Shown here piece by piece: positions 42,490 to 50,989 of a DNA stretch of 64,000 bases. A program made the translations under genes and the position numbers. Below the pieces are notes generated by a model. It saw nothing but the letters and a program-made list of their open reading frames with translations. It was not told the DNA's origin and ran no database searches. This DNA is from Clostridia bacterium (lineage in GTDB: Bacteria > Bacillota > Clostridia > Oscillospirales > Acutalibacteraceae). Numbering within the stretch: the stretch's first letter is position 1; every line of letters starts with the position of its first letter. The stretch lies in assembly GCA_017507805.1 (NCBI GenBank), contig JAFWAC010000012.1, positions 26,094 through 90,093 of the forward strand, given 5' to 3'.

Positions 42490-42518
42490 TTGCAATTCTA
42501 AATCAAATGTGTTAATAT
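42490..42518 (+). promoter_or_regulatory. Promoter of the exopolysaccharide locus
   Basis: TTGCAA and TAATAT separated by 17 bases, with about 59 bases of leader before the first start codon. Confidence 0.6.
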
Positions 42519-42577
42519 ATCTATAAAGTAGGCATATTGTCTCTTAATGTCTGCACACACCAAGGAGCGAATGAAAA

Positions 42578-43345
42578 ATGGACAAAAGGGAAACTAATAT
42601 TAAGGAGTATTACGCGGTTGATTTGCTACATATAGTAAAGTCACTTTGGCACAGAGCCTGGGCAATCGCTTTATCGGGTATTTTGGTTGCTGTAATCGGT
42701 TTTTTAGCATCATCGTTTGTTATTGCTCCAAAATATTCCTCTTCAATATTGCTTTATGTAAACAACAGCTCCTTTTCCTTGGGAAACACAAGCTTCAGCA
42801 TAAGCTCATCCGAAATAACGGCTGCACAAAGCCTCGTCAAAACATACAGTGTGCTACTGAACAACCGTACTACCTTGGAGCGCATTATTGAAAAAACCAA
42901 TGTGCCGTATACTTACAAGGAATTATCGAAAATGATAACGGCCGCCCCATCTAACGAAACCGAGATAATGTGTGTTACCGTTACGACCGAGGACCCCTAT
43001 GAGGCGGCAAGAATAGCCAACTGCATTGCAGAGGTTTTGCCCATAAGAATTTCCGAAATTATTGACGGAGCTTCGATGGAGGTTGTCGATTCTGCCGTTC
43101 CGGAGCTGGATAAAATTTCCCCCAGCATCACCAAATATACTGCGGTTGGTCTAATTCTCGGTGTGTTGCTTGCGTCTATCATTCTGGCAGTTGCCGCGAT
43201 GCTTGATGACACAATTCACGATGAGGATTACATTCTTAAAACCTATGATTATCCGATACTTGCCAAAATACCCGATCTTTTAACCTCGGGAAAGTCAAAG
43301 TACGGGTACTACTATTCACAAAATAACCGAAAATCACACAGCTAA
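42578..43345 (+). CDS. Wzz/CpsC-type polysaccharide chain-length regulator
   Basis: A 255-residue membrane adaptor that controls chain length and activates the partner tyrosine kinase. It has two membrane segments (about 30-55 and 185-207) around an extracellular domain, with KYSSSILLYVNNSSF after the first and SPSITKYTAVGLILGVLLASIILAV forming the second, the standard Wzz layout. CAAGGAGCG lies before the ATG. It is followed 20 bases later by the kinase gene. Confidence 0.93.
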   Translation: MDKRETNIKEYYAVDLLHIVKSLWHRAWAIALSGILVAVIGFLASSFVIAPKYSSSILLYVNNSSFSLGNTSFSISSSEITAAQSLVKTYSVLLNNRTTLERIIEKTNVPYTYKELSKMITAAPSNETEIMCVTVTTEDPYEAARIANCIAEVLPIRISEIIDGASMEVVDSAVPELDKISPSITKYTAVGLILGVLLASIILAVAAMLDDTIHDEDYILKTYDYPILAKIPDLLTSGKSKYGYYYSQNNRKSHS

Positions 43346-43365
43346 CGGAAACCCGGTGATGTACT

Positions 43366-44121
43366 ATGAAATTATTTAATAAAAAACACAACCCAAACTC
43401 ATTCTCTGCGAATGAAATCAAAAAAACTCTTCACGAAAATCTTGAGTTTACTGCCATAGAGCAATATAAGCTCTTGCGCACCAATTTAGATTTCACCCTG
43501 CCTGAGGACCAAAAATGCCCGATAATCGGTGTAACCAGCTCAATGCGCGGTGAGGGCAAAAGTACAACAGCGGTCAATTTATCCTATGTTCTTGCCGAAA
43601 AGGGCAAAAATGTACTTTTGATTGACGGTGACCTGCGTCTTCCGTCAGTAGCAAAGAAAATGCGCATTTCCGGTTCACCCGGTCTTACCGACCTGCTTAT
43701 GGGAAAGGGCGCGCACATTGGAGATTTTCAGTCCCCCCTGCTTACCAATTGGTATATACTTCCCTCCGGAAGCATTCCGCCAAATCCGTCAGAGCTTTTG
43801 GGCTCTCGCAGGATGGAGGCAATTCTCAATGATTTAAAGGAAAAATTCGATTATATTGTTATTGACCTGCCGCCCGTCAACATTGTTTCGGATGCCCTTT
43901 CGATTTCCTCACTTATTACAGGTATGGTTGTCGTAATAAGAGAGGAATACACCGAAAAGCAGGAGCTGGAGCGTTGCTTCAGACAGCTTAAGCTTTCCAA
44001 TGTAAATGTTTTGGGATGTGTTCTGAACGAGTCCAAAAACAGTAACAGCTCTTACAGTAAATATAAAAAATACAAATATAAGTATTACCAAAAAGCTCCG
44101 CAAAGGAATGAAGCCACTTGA
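43366..44121 (+). CDS. Bacterial tyrosine kinase CpsD/EpsB
   Basis: A 251-residue BY-kinase. Walker A SSMRGEGKSTTAVNLS, Walker A' VLLIDGDLRLPSV and Walker B DYIVIDLPP are present. The C-terminus carries the expected tyrosine cluster (YSKYKKYKYKYYQ). Together with the Wzz-type protein and the PHP phosphatase it forms the phosphorylation cycle that regulates polysaccharide assembly. The stop overlaps the TTG start of the next gene. Confidence 0.94.
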   Translation: MKLFNKKHNPNSFSANEIKKTLHENLEFTAIEQYKLLRTNLDFTLPEDQKCPIIGVTSSMRGEGKSTTAVNLSYVLAEKGKNVLLIDGDLRLPSVAKKMRISGSPGLTDLLMGKGAHIGDFQSPLLTNWYILPSGSIPPNPSELLGSRRMEAILNDLKEKFDYIVIDLPPVNIVSDALSISSLITGMVVVIREEYTEKQELERCFRQLKLSNVNVLGCVLNESKNSNSSYSKYKKYKYKYYQKAPQRNEAT

Positions 44122-44807
44122 TTGATTGGCACAGTCACATTCTCCCCCAAATGGATGACGGAAGCCGCAATACGGAGGAATGCATCTCCCTTTTGAGGCT
44201 GTTACTTGAGCAGGGTGTTAAAACCGTAATTGCAACACCGCATTTTTATGCTGACAACGAATCGGTTGACGGTTTTCTGCAAAGGCGGACGGTTGCTTTG
44301 GAAAGTGTCAAAAGCAATCTGTTCGAGGGCGCGCCCAAAATTATCGCAGGTGCCGAGGTGAAATATTACCCCGGAATAAGCCGTATGCCTGAGCTTGAAC
44401 GGCTGACCTTAAGCGGAACTGATTTGCTTCTTTTGGAAATGCCATTTTCAAAGTGGACGGAATATACTGTAAGGGAATTAACCCAACTGTCCTGCAACAC
44501 AAATATCACCTTTATTTTGGCTCATATTGAACGGTATTTGGGCTTTCAAAATCCGGAAATTTGGAGCCGTTTGTATGAAAGCGGTATTCTGATGCAGGTT
44601 AATGCAAGCTTTTTTAACGATTTTTTCACCAGAAAAAAAGCTTTAAGTCTGCTTAAACGGCAAGCGATTAATTTCATCGGTTCAGACTGTCATAATCTCA
44701 CCTCGCGACCGCCAAATATCGGCAAAGCCTTTGAGATTATAAGCAAAAAGCTTGGAACCGATTTTATAAACCAAATGAACGAGTACGGGTATTCTCTGCT
44801 TTCATAG
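44118..44807 (+). CDS. CpsB/YwqE-type PHP tyrosine-protein phosphatase
   Basis: A 229-residue metal-dependent phosphatase of the PHP superfamily that reverses BY-kinase autophosphorylation. Motifs: DWHSHILPQMDDGSRN at the N-terminus, VIATPHFY, FILAHIERY and FIGSDCHN, each supplying metal ligands. The start is TTG, overlapping the kinase stop as TTGA, with AAAGGAA inside the kinase gene. It ends the first transcription block; a separate promoter follows. Confidence 0.94.
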   Translation: MIDWHSHILPQMDDGSRNTEECISLLRLLLEQGVKTVIATPHFYADNESVDGFLQRRTVALESVKSNLFEGAPKIIAGAEVKYYPGISRMPELERLTLSGTDLLLLEMPFSKWTEYTVRELTQLSCNTNITFILAHIERYLGFQNPEIWSRLYESGILMQVNASFFNDFFTRKKALSLLKRQAINFIGSDCHNLTSRPPNIGKAFEIISKKLGTDFINQMNEYGYSLLS

Positions 44808-44857
44808 TGTGCTTTTGTTTAAATAACCTTTGAAAATCCAAAAAACACAAAAAGCTC

Positions 44858-44888
44858 TTGACTTGACCCTTGGGGTACGGCTTATACT
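44858..44888 (+). promoter_or_regulatory. Promoter with 19-bp spacer and dyad (MerR-like)
   Basis: TTGACT (44858-44863) and TATACT (44883-44888) are 19 bases apart, and the spacer carries a dyad around TGACCC-TT-GGGGTA. Long spacers with a central dyad are typical of promoters activated by MerR-family regulators. No MerR gene is in the window. It drives the LPXTG gene and possibly the rest of the locus. Confidence 0.45.
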
Positions 44889-44995
44889 CGTGATATGCTG
44901 CAATGCTGAATAATAGATAATATTAAGCTTGAACTATATTAGGTTAAATAATAAATAATAAAATATATACTTTATTTGAAAGGATGTATCCTACA

Positions 44996-45670
44996 ATGAA
45001 AAAACTGTTAGCTCTCTTTATCGCACTTGTTATGGTGATTGGTGTCAACCTGACCGCCATTGCTGCTCCCGGAAAATTTGTTTCCAGCCCCTCAGGCAAT
45101 TCCGCGCCCGAGCTTATTGAATTTTCCAACGAAAGCGAAGATTGTGATGCCGATTTGGTTATCACACCTTATTCAGAGCGCCACACCCTTCCGGAAGAAA
45201 TGCGCCAGAAATTTGAGGAGGCATATAAAGATATTCTTGAAGCCACAGACCTCACCAAGCTTTGTACTGCACTTGCAACGCTTGCCAAGGATAAGGGTAT
45301 CCCCGCAGGTGATTTGGCAATCAGTGACCTTTTTGATATTTACTATATAAACTGCGGCGATCATGACGACCACGGATATTTTGATATCGTTATTAAGCCC
45401 GAGGCGTTAGCAGGCTTTGTTGCCCTTTTGCACTTAAAGAACGGTAATTGGGAGCTTGTTAAGAGCGCTAAGGTTACAAATAACGGTACTCACCTGGCCT
45501 TCCGTGTTGATGATTTTTCACCCTTTGCAATTGTTGTAGACACAGGTGAAAGCTCTGATTTGCCCCAAACCGGTGATAATTCCAATATTGCTCTTTATAT
45601 CGTTATTATGGTTGCCGCCGCAATTTCATTAGTTGTTATTTGGAAAAAATCCAAGAAGCAATCCGATTAA
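44996..45670 (+). CDS. LPXTG-anchored surface protein
   Basis: A 224-residue exported protein of unknown function. It has a signal peptide (MKKLLALFIALVMVIGVNLTAIAAPG), a mid domain with no recognised family (region TPYSERHTLPEEMRQKFEEAYKDIL to DDFSPFAIVVD), and a C-terminal sorting signal LPQTGD followed by a hydrophobic segment and KKSKKQSD. The ATG with AAAGGATG upstream was chosen over an ATG four codons earlier. It sits between the phosphatase and LCP genes, so it may be made together with the polysaccharide. The motif suits a class A or D sortase more than the class B enzyme in this window. Confidence 0.82.
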   Translation: MKKLLALFIALVMVIGVNLTAIAAPGKFVSSPSGNSAPELIEFSNESEDCDADLVITPYSERHTLPEEMRQKFEEAYKDILEATDLTKLCTALATLAKDKGIPAGDLAISDLFDIYYINCGDHDDHGYFDIVIKPEALAGFVALLHLKNGNWELVKSAKVTNNGTHLAFRVDDFSPFAIVVDTGESSDLPQTGDNSNIALYIVIMVAAAISLVVIWKKSKKQSD

Positions 45671-45691
45671 TTTTCAAAAAGGGTAGTTGTT

Positions 45692-46684
45692 ATGGGAAAA
45701 ACGCGTAAAGAAAAGGGAAACATTTTTCGGTATGTTGCTATTGGTCTTGTGTTGGTTTTTCTCCTATCAGCTGCCTTGTTGCTTATAGAGGTATGGGAAA
45801 AGCGGCAAGGCAGATTTCCGGTTTCGGAGTCACAGGAGTCTTTTCTCGAATATAACGGCACCAATTATGTCCTCAAGGATAATATAGAAACCTTTTTGGT
45901 TTTGGGTCTTGATAAGTTTGAAGGCACCTTCACTTCCGACTCGTACAATAACGACCGTCAAGCAGACTTCTTGGTTCTTTTTGTCTTTGATAATTCCTCA
46001 AAAAAATGCACCGCCGTTCACATCAACCGTGACACTATGGCTGATATGAGCGTGCTTGGTGTTGCCGGTGAAAAGGTTAATGAGGTTACAAAGCAAATAG
46101 CCTTAGCCCATACCTACGGAAACGGCAAAGAGGTTAGCTGCCGCAATACGGCAGATGCAGTTTCTGAGCTTTTGCTCGGGATAAAGGTCAACCATTATAT
46201 ATCTCTTACTATGGACTCTGTTCCGATATTGAATGACCTTGTGGGCGGTGTTGAGGTAACTGTTCTTGATGATTTCACCGGAATAGACAGTGTACTTGTC
46301 AAGGGGGAAAGCGTAACACTCAAGGGCGAACATGCCCTTAATTATGTCCGCACGCGCTACGGTCTTGAGGACAGCAGTAACAGCACAAGAATGGAACGCC
46401 AAAAGCAATATATGCAGGCGCTTTATTCGCAAATGACAAGCTGTATAGAAAACGATGATGAATTTATCGTTAATGCGGCATCAAAGCTGGGAAATTATAT
46501 TGTCTCAGACCGTTCGGTCACTCAGCTTCAGGAAATCGCCAAGAAATTCACCACATACGAATTTAACGAAATAAGCAGTATTGAGGGAGAATCGGTTATG
46601 GGGGAAAAATTCATTGAATTTTATCCCGATGAGGCTTCCTTAAAGAAAATTGTTGTAGATTTGTTCTACAAACCCAAGGATTGA
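45692..46684 (+). CDS. LytR-CpsA-Psr (LCP) family glycopolymer transferase
   Basis: A 330-residue membrane-anchored protein that transfers polyprenyl-linked glycopolymers to peptidoglycan. One N-terminal membrane segment (about 14-33), then an LCP domain with NDRQADFLVLFVFD, AVHINRDTMADM, and the conserved Arg-rich stretch YVRTRYGLEDSSNSTRMERQKQYM. A GTAGTTGTT leader with AAAGGG upstream. In this locus it probably attaches the polysaccharide to the cell wall. Confidence 0.93.
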   Translation: MGKTRKEKGNIFRYVAIGLVLVFLLSAALLLIEVWEKRQGRFPVSESQESFLEYNGTNYVLKDNIETFLVLGLDKFEGTFTSDSYNNDRQADFLVLFVFDNSSKKCTAVHINRDTMADMSVLGVAGEKVNEVTKQIALAHTYGNGKEVSCRNTADAVSELLLGIKVNHYISLTMDSVPILNDLVGGVEVTVLDDFTGIDSVLVKGESVTLKGEHALNYVRTRYGLEDSSNSTRMERQKQYMQALYSQMTSCIENDDEFIVNAASKLGNYIVSDRSVTQLQEIAKKFTTYEFNEISSIEGESVMGEKFIEFYPDEASLKKIVVDLFYKPKD

Positions 46685-46713
46685 GTATTGACTTTAGGAG
46701 GGTAGTAATTATT

Positions 46714-47412
46714 ATGGATGTTGAAAAGAATAGTTTTGCGCTACCCTCCGAGGGTGCCACTGTTCAAAGTGACGCGCTTCCCCAAATGACATACATAGAG
46801 GAAAAGCCTATATACAGCTTTTTTAAGCGTTGCTTTGATGTTATTGCCTCCATTCTTGGAATTATTGTTTTGTTTATTCCAATGCTTATTGTTTTAATAT
46901 TGGTTAAAATTGATTGTCCGAGTGCCTCCCCTATTTACATACAAGATCGCATCGGAAAAAACGGAAAGCCATTTAAGTTTTATAAATTCCGTTCAATGGT
47001 TCCAAATGCAGAAAATATGCTTGACACACTGTTAGATAAAAATGAAATTGAGGGACCTGCATTTAAAATGAAGGACGACCCAAGAATAACACGCTTCGGT
47101 CGCATAATCCGTTGCACAAGTATCGATGAGCTGCCTCAGCTTTGGAATGTGTTAAAGGGAGATATGAGTCTTGTCGGTCCCCGTCCTCCCCTTCCAAGAG
47201 AGGTGGCACTTTATAACGAATATCATTTTCAGCGTTTGGCAGTTACTCCCGGAATTACATGTTATTGGCAGGTACAGCCAAAACGCAACAGCCTATCCTT
47301 TGAAAAATGGCTGGAATTAGATTTGCAATATATTTCAAAACGCAGCTTTTTAGTCGATCTTGAAATTCTGTTTAAAACCGTAGGCGCAGTGTGCGGCTTG
47401 GAGGGCGAATAA
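46714..47412 (+). CDS. Priming sugar phosphotransferase (polyprenyl-phosphate type)
   Basis: A 232-residue bacterial sugar transferase that starts each repeat unit by moving a sugar-1-phosphate to undecaprenyl phosphate. One membrane hairpin (about 34-58), then the catalytic core: PIYIQDRIGKNGKPFKFYKFRSM, TSIDELPQLWNVLKGDMSLVGPRPPLP, and PGITCYWQV. The ATG of MDVEKN has TTAGGAGGG upstream and was chosen over an earlier GTG. The stop overlaps the next start (TAATG). Sugar identity cannot be read from sequence. Confidence 0.93.
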   Translation: MDVEKNSFALPSEGATVQSDALPQMTYIEEKPIYSFFKRCFDVIASILGIIVLFIPMLIVLILVKIDCPSASPIYIQDRIGKNGKPFKFYKFRSMVPNAENMLDTLLDKNEIEGPAFKMKDDPRITRFGRIIRCTSIDELPQLWNVLKGDMSLVGPRPPLPREVALYNEYHFQRLAVTPGITCYWQVQPKRNSLSFEKWLELDLQYISKRSFLVDLEILFKTVGAVCGLEGE

Positions 47413-48617
47413 TGCCCGGGAATAAAAAGGAAAAGCTGCGTATTTCCATGCTTGGGCATAAAAGAATTCCCTCACGCGAGGGTGGAGTTGAAATCGTTGT
47501 GGGTGAATTAGCAACCCGTATGGCGGCTTTAGGTCACAGTGTGACCTGCTATAACCGAAGCGGTCCCCATATAAGCGGTGCTGATTTTGACAGAGAAGCC
47601 CTTACGGAATATAAAGGAGTTCGGCTTAAAACTGTATTGACAGTTAAAAAACGCGGTCTTGCCGCAATGACAGCATCCTTCACGGCGGCATTTGCCGCCG
47701 CTTTTGGAAAATATGACATAGTTCACTTTCACGCCGAGGGTCCCTGCGCCATGATATGGCTTCCAAAGCTGTTCGGCAAAAAATGTATTGCCACAATTCA
47801 CGGTCTTGACCACAAGAGAGCCAAATGGGGAAAATTTGCTTCTTGGTATATCCTGTTTGGCGAAAAATGTGCCGTACGCTTTGCGGACGAAATCATTGTC
47901 TTGAGTGAAAATGTCCGAAATTATTTTAAAGATGTTTACGGTCGGGAAACGGTGTTCATTCCAAACGGCATTTCTCGCCCCGAAAATATTATTGCAAATG
48001 AAATCACAGAGAAATTCGGTTTAAAAAAGAATGAGTATATCCTCTTTCTCGGACGGTTAGTGCCCGAGAAAGGGCTTGATTATTTGATTAAGGCTTTTGG
48101 TCAGGTCGATACGGATAAAAAGCTGGTCATAGCAGGCGGTGCATCAGATTCGGACGATTACGAAATCGCACTGAAAAATTCAGCCGATGGAGACGGTCGG
48201 ATTATATTCACAGGCTTTGTGCAGGGGACGCTTTTAGAGGAGCTTTACAGCAACGCCTACATATATGTCCTCCCCTCCGACCTTGAGGGAATGCCCTTGA
48301 GCCTGTTAGAGGCTATGAGCTACGGCAACTGTTGCCTCACCTCAGATATTCCCGAATGTGCCGATGTAATAAAACAGCACGGCGTGACCTTCCAAAAAAG
48401 CAATACAGATGATTTAAGGCTAAAGCTTCAGTATTTATGCAACAGTCCCGAAACGGTTGATGAGCTTAAAGCCGCTTCGGCAGATTTTATATGTGACAGC
48501 TATAATTGGGATGATGTCACCCTTAAAACCCTTAAGCTTTACGGATTATTTGACGACAAGCTCAGTATCGAAAAGACCGCAAAGGAAGAAAAGGATGAAA
48601 ATCTTACTTATAAATAA
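47412..48617 (+). CDS. Glycosyltransferase, GT4 family (CpsF/rhamnosyltransferase-like)
   Basis: A 401-residue GT-B fold enzyme. The N-terminal domain starts KLRISMLGHKRIPSREGGVEIVVGELA; the C-terminal nucleotide-sugar domain has ILFLGRLVPEKGLDYLIKAF and the E-x7-E motif in LEGMPLSLLEAMSYG. The start overlaps the sugar transferase stop, with GGAGGGCG upstream. It probably adds the second sugar of the repeat unit. The donor sugar is unknown. Confidence 0.92.
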   Translation: MPGNKKEKLRISMLGHKRIPSREGGVEIVVGELATRMAALGHSVTCYNRSGPHISGADFDREALTEYKGVRLKTVLTVKKRGLAAMTASFTAAFAAAFGKYDIVHFHAEGPCAMIWLPKLFGKKCIATIHGLDHKRAKWGKFASWYILFGEKCAVRFADEIIVLSENVRNYFKDVYGRETVFIPNGISRPENIIANEITEKFGLKKNEYILFLGRLVPEKGLDYLIKAFGQVDTDKKLVIAGGASDSDDYEIALKNSADGDGRIIFTGFVQGTLLEELYSNAYIYVLPSDLEGMPLSLLEAMSYGNCCLTSDIPECADVIKQHGVTFQKSNTDDLRLKLQYLCNSPETVDELKAASADFICDSYNWDDVTLKTLKLYGLFDDKLSIEKTAKEEKDENLTYK

Positions 48618-49791
48618 ATTTTTATATCCTAAGGGCGGAGCCGAAACCTATGTTTTTGAATTAGGCAAGCTTTTATCGCAAAAGGAACATTGTGTTGAAT
48701 TTTTCGGTCTTGAAAATTCCAAAAACATTGTGGGAAATTCAGTCAATTCTTATGTTTCGGATATTGATTTAAAGGAAACCACACGAAAAAACCTCACTGC
48801 CCCTTTTCGCATTATTTATTCCTTTGAAGCACGGAAAAAGCTTAGAAAGGTTTTGGAAAGCTTCAATCCCGATGTCGTTCACCTTAATAATATACAGTTT
48901 CATTTAACCCCCAGCATCATTCTTGAAATAGAAAAATTCCGCAAAAAAACAGGAAGCAAGGTTAAAATAATTTACACCGCGCACGATTATCAGCTTGTTT
49001 GCCCAAGCCACGGGCTTTTTGATACGGAAATTAATGTCTGTGAAAAATGTCTTGGCGGTAATTACACACATTGCGTTAAGCTTAAGTGTATGAAAAACTC
49101 GCGGGCAAAAAGCTTTCTTGCAATGTTAGACGCTTATTTTTGGAAATTCAGCAAGGCATATTCTTATATAGATAAAATTATTTGCCCATCATACTTTCTG
49201 CAATCAAAGCTTAATACCCAAAAAAGATTTGAAAGCAAGACGGTTGTTATTCATAATTTTTTTGAGGCTCAAAAAAGTGACGCCGCAGAAAAGGAAAATT
49301 ACGTTTTAGAATTCGGGCATCTGTCCCGCGATAAAGGAACCCTGACCTTACTTGAGGTTGCAAGGCGAATGCCGGAGGTTCATTTTGTCTTTGCGGGCTA
49401 CGGAGCAGCCGAAGCAGAAATTGAAGGGGTTGCAAACGCAGAATATGTCGGCTTCAAAACAGGTGATGAGCTTAAAGAGCTGATTTCAAAAGCATTGTGC
49501 AGTGTCTATCCTTCAGAATGGTATGAAAATTGTCCCTTTTCTGTAATAGAGTCGCAGTGTTATTTGACACCCGTTATAGGCTCCCGCATGGGTGGTATTC
49601 CCGAACTGATAACCGAAGGTGAGACCGGTCTTTTGTTTGAAGCCGGCAATCCCGATGATTTAGAGGAAAAGCTAAAGGACTTGCTTTTCACCCCCGGAAA
49701 GCTTGAAGCTTTTACGGCAAACTGTCGAGATATTGTTTTTGAAACGCCGAATACCTATTATGAAAAGGTAATACAACTTTACGGAGAATAG
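48595..49791 (+). CDS. Glycosyltransferase, GT4 family
   Basis: A 398-residue GT-B enzyme starting MKILLINKFLYPKGGAETYV, 23 bases inside the previous gene, with AAGGAAGAAAAGG upstream. C-terminal domain: VLEFGHLSRDKGTLTLLEVARR, PSEWYENCPFSVIESQ and GGIPELITEGETGLLF. A small Cys cluster (CEKCLGG, HCVKLKCMKN; about residues 156-172) suggests an extra zinc-binding insert, as seen in some GT4 enzymes. Substrate unknown. Confidence 0.92.
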   Translation: MKILLINKFLYPKGGAETYVFELGKLLSQKEHCVEFFGLENSKNIVGNSVNSYVSDIDLKETTRKNLTAPFRIIYSFEARKKLRKVLESFNPDVVHLNNIQFHLTPSIILEIEKFRKKTGSKVKIIYTAHDYQLVCPSHGLFDTEINVCEKCLGGNYTHCVKLKCMKNSRAKSFLAMLDAYFWKFSKAYSYIDKIICPSYFLQSKLNTQKRFESKTVVIHNFFEAQKSDAAEKENYVLEFGHLSRDKGTLTLLEVARRMPEVHFVFAGYGAAEAEIEGVANAEYVGFKTGDELKELISKALCSVYPSEWYENCPFSVIESQCYLTPVIGSRMGGIPELITEGETGLLFEAGNPDDLEEKLKDLLFTPGKLEAFTANCRDIVFETPNTYYEKVIQLYGE

Positions 49792-49796
49792 TATTT

Positions 49797-50987
49797 ATGA
49801 AAATATACGAAATAGGAACCGGATATACTCCTATTCCTGCGCAAATAGGTGCCGCAACCGAAATTGTTGTTGAGGAGCTCACAAGATCCTTTTCGGCTAT
49901 GGGCGAGGATGTCGAAATAATAGATATTTCTGCCGAAAAAAGAGCAGATACAAACCTGTGCCTAACCGAGGTTAAGGTTCCTAAGATATTCACAAGGCAG
50001 GATGTAAGCCTTGGAATAATGCATAAGCTTAAAAGGGTTGTTTATTCTGTTTCACTTGCAAATAAGCTTAAAAAAATCTTGAAAAATTCCAATGAAAAGG
50101 TTGTTTTTCATTTTCACAATCAGTACAATCTTTTTTTCTATATAAAATTGGTTTCTGCAAAGAAACGCCAAAAAGCCTATATTGCATACACAAACCATAG
50201 CTATATATGGCACGGTGATTGGAAGGATATAGAGGAAACTATTTCTAAAAGATATTTCCAAGAGGTATATTCAATGCCTTATGCAGACCGTGTGTTTGTT
50301 TTAAACGATAAGGCAAAAAACAACATTTCTGCACATACACGGGTGGATGAAAACAAACTCACATTAATCCGTAACGGTGTAAACACCGATGTTTATAAGC
50401 CGCTGTCCCTTGCAGAAAAAAGCTCAATTTTGAGTAAAAATGCTTTGGACGGAAAAAGGATTGTTGTGCAGGTAGGCTCTGTTTGCGAGCGCAAAAATCA
50501 GCTTGGAGCGCTCAAGCTTTTATTGCCTTTCTTAAAACAGCATAGTGATATTGTTTATTGCTATGCAGGCGGAATAATTGATGAAAATTATCAAATGGAA
50601 ATTGAAAAATTCGCTCACGAAAACGGCATCGAAAATCAAGTCAGATATTTTGGTGAGTTGAAGCCCGGGAAGGGGCTCAACGATCTGTATAATATGGCAA
50701 GACTTATGCTGTTCCCCTCTGTTGCGGAAGGCTTTTCCCTTACAATAGTTGAGGCTATGTCTGCAGGAATCCCTGTTGCCATTAATAAAAGCCTGGTATT
50801 TGAATTGTCAGACAAGTGCATTTCTTTTGAAAAATCAGATGAGTTTTCCGAAATTATGAATTCTTTTATTCTAAACAATGATGAAAGCATTTCGGAAAAA
50901 TTAAGTTCCTTTATAAAGCAAACCTATTCCTGGCACAATGTTGCGCAGGAATATTTGACCGCTTTTAATGAGATAGAAGGGAAATAA
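49797..50987 (+). CDS. Glycosyltransferase, GT4 family
   Basis: A 396-residue GT-B enzyme. N-terminus KIYEIGTGYTPIPAQIGAATEIVVEEL, C-terminal domain RIVVQVGSVCERKNQLGALKLL with FPSVAEGFSLTIVEAMSAGIPVAI as donor-binding motif. It follows the previous gene by five bases. Part of the repeat-unit assembly group; donor and acceptor unknown. Confidence 0.92.
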   Translation: MKIYEIGTGYTPIPAQIGAATEIVVEELTRSFSAMGEDVEIIDISAEKRADTNLCLTEVKVPKIFTRQDVSLGIMHKLKRVVYSVSLANKLKKILKNSNEKVVFHFHNQYNLFFYIKLVSAKKRQKAYIAYTNHSYIWHGDWKDIEETISKRYFQEVYSMPYADRVFVLNDKAKNNISAHTRVDENKLTLIRNGVNTDVYKPLSLAEKSSILSKNALDGKRIVVQVGSVCERKNQLGALKLLLPFLKQHSDIVYCYAGGIIDENYQMEIEKFAHENGIENQVRYFGELKPGKGLNDLYNMARLMLFPSVAEGFSLTIVEAMSAGIPVAINKSLVFELSDKCISFEKSDEFSEIMNSFILNNDESISEKLSSFIKQTYSWHNVAQEYLTAFNEIEGK

Positions 50988-50989
50988 TT

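Noticed and set aside
48457-48594. N-terminal extension of the second GT4 gene
   Set aside because: It would overlap the previous glycosyltransferase by 160 bases; the MKILLINKF start has a good ribosome binding site and fits the family.
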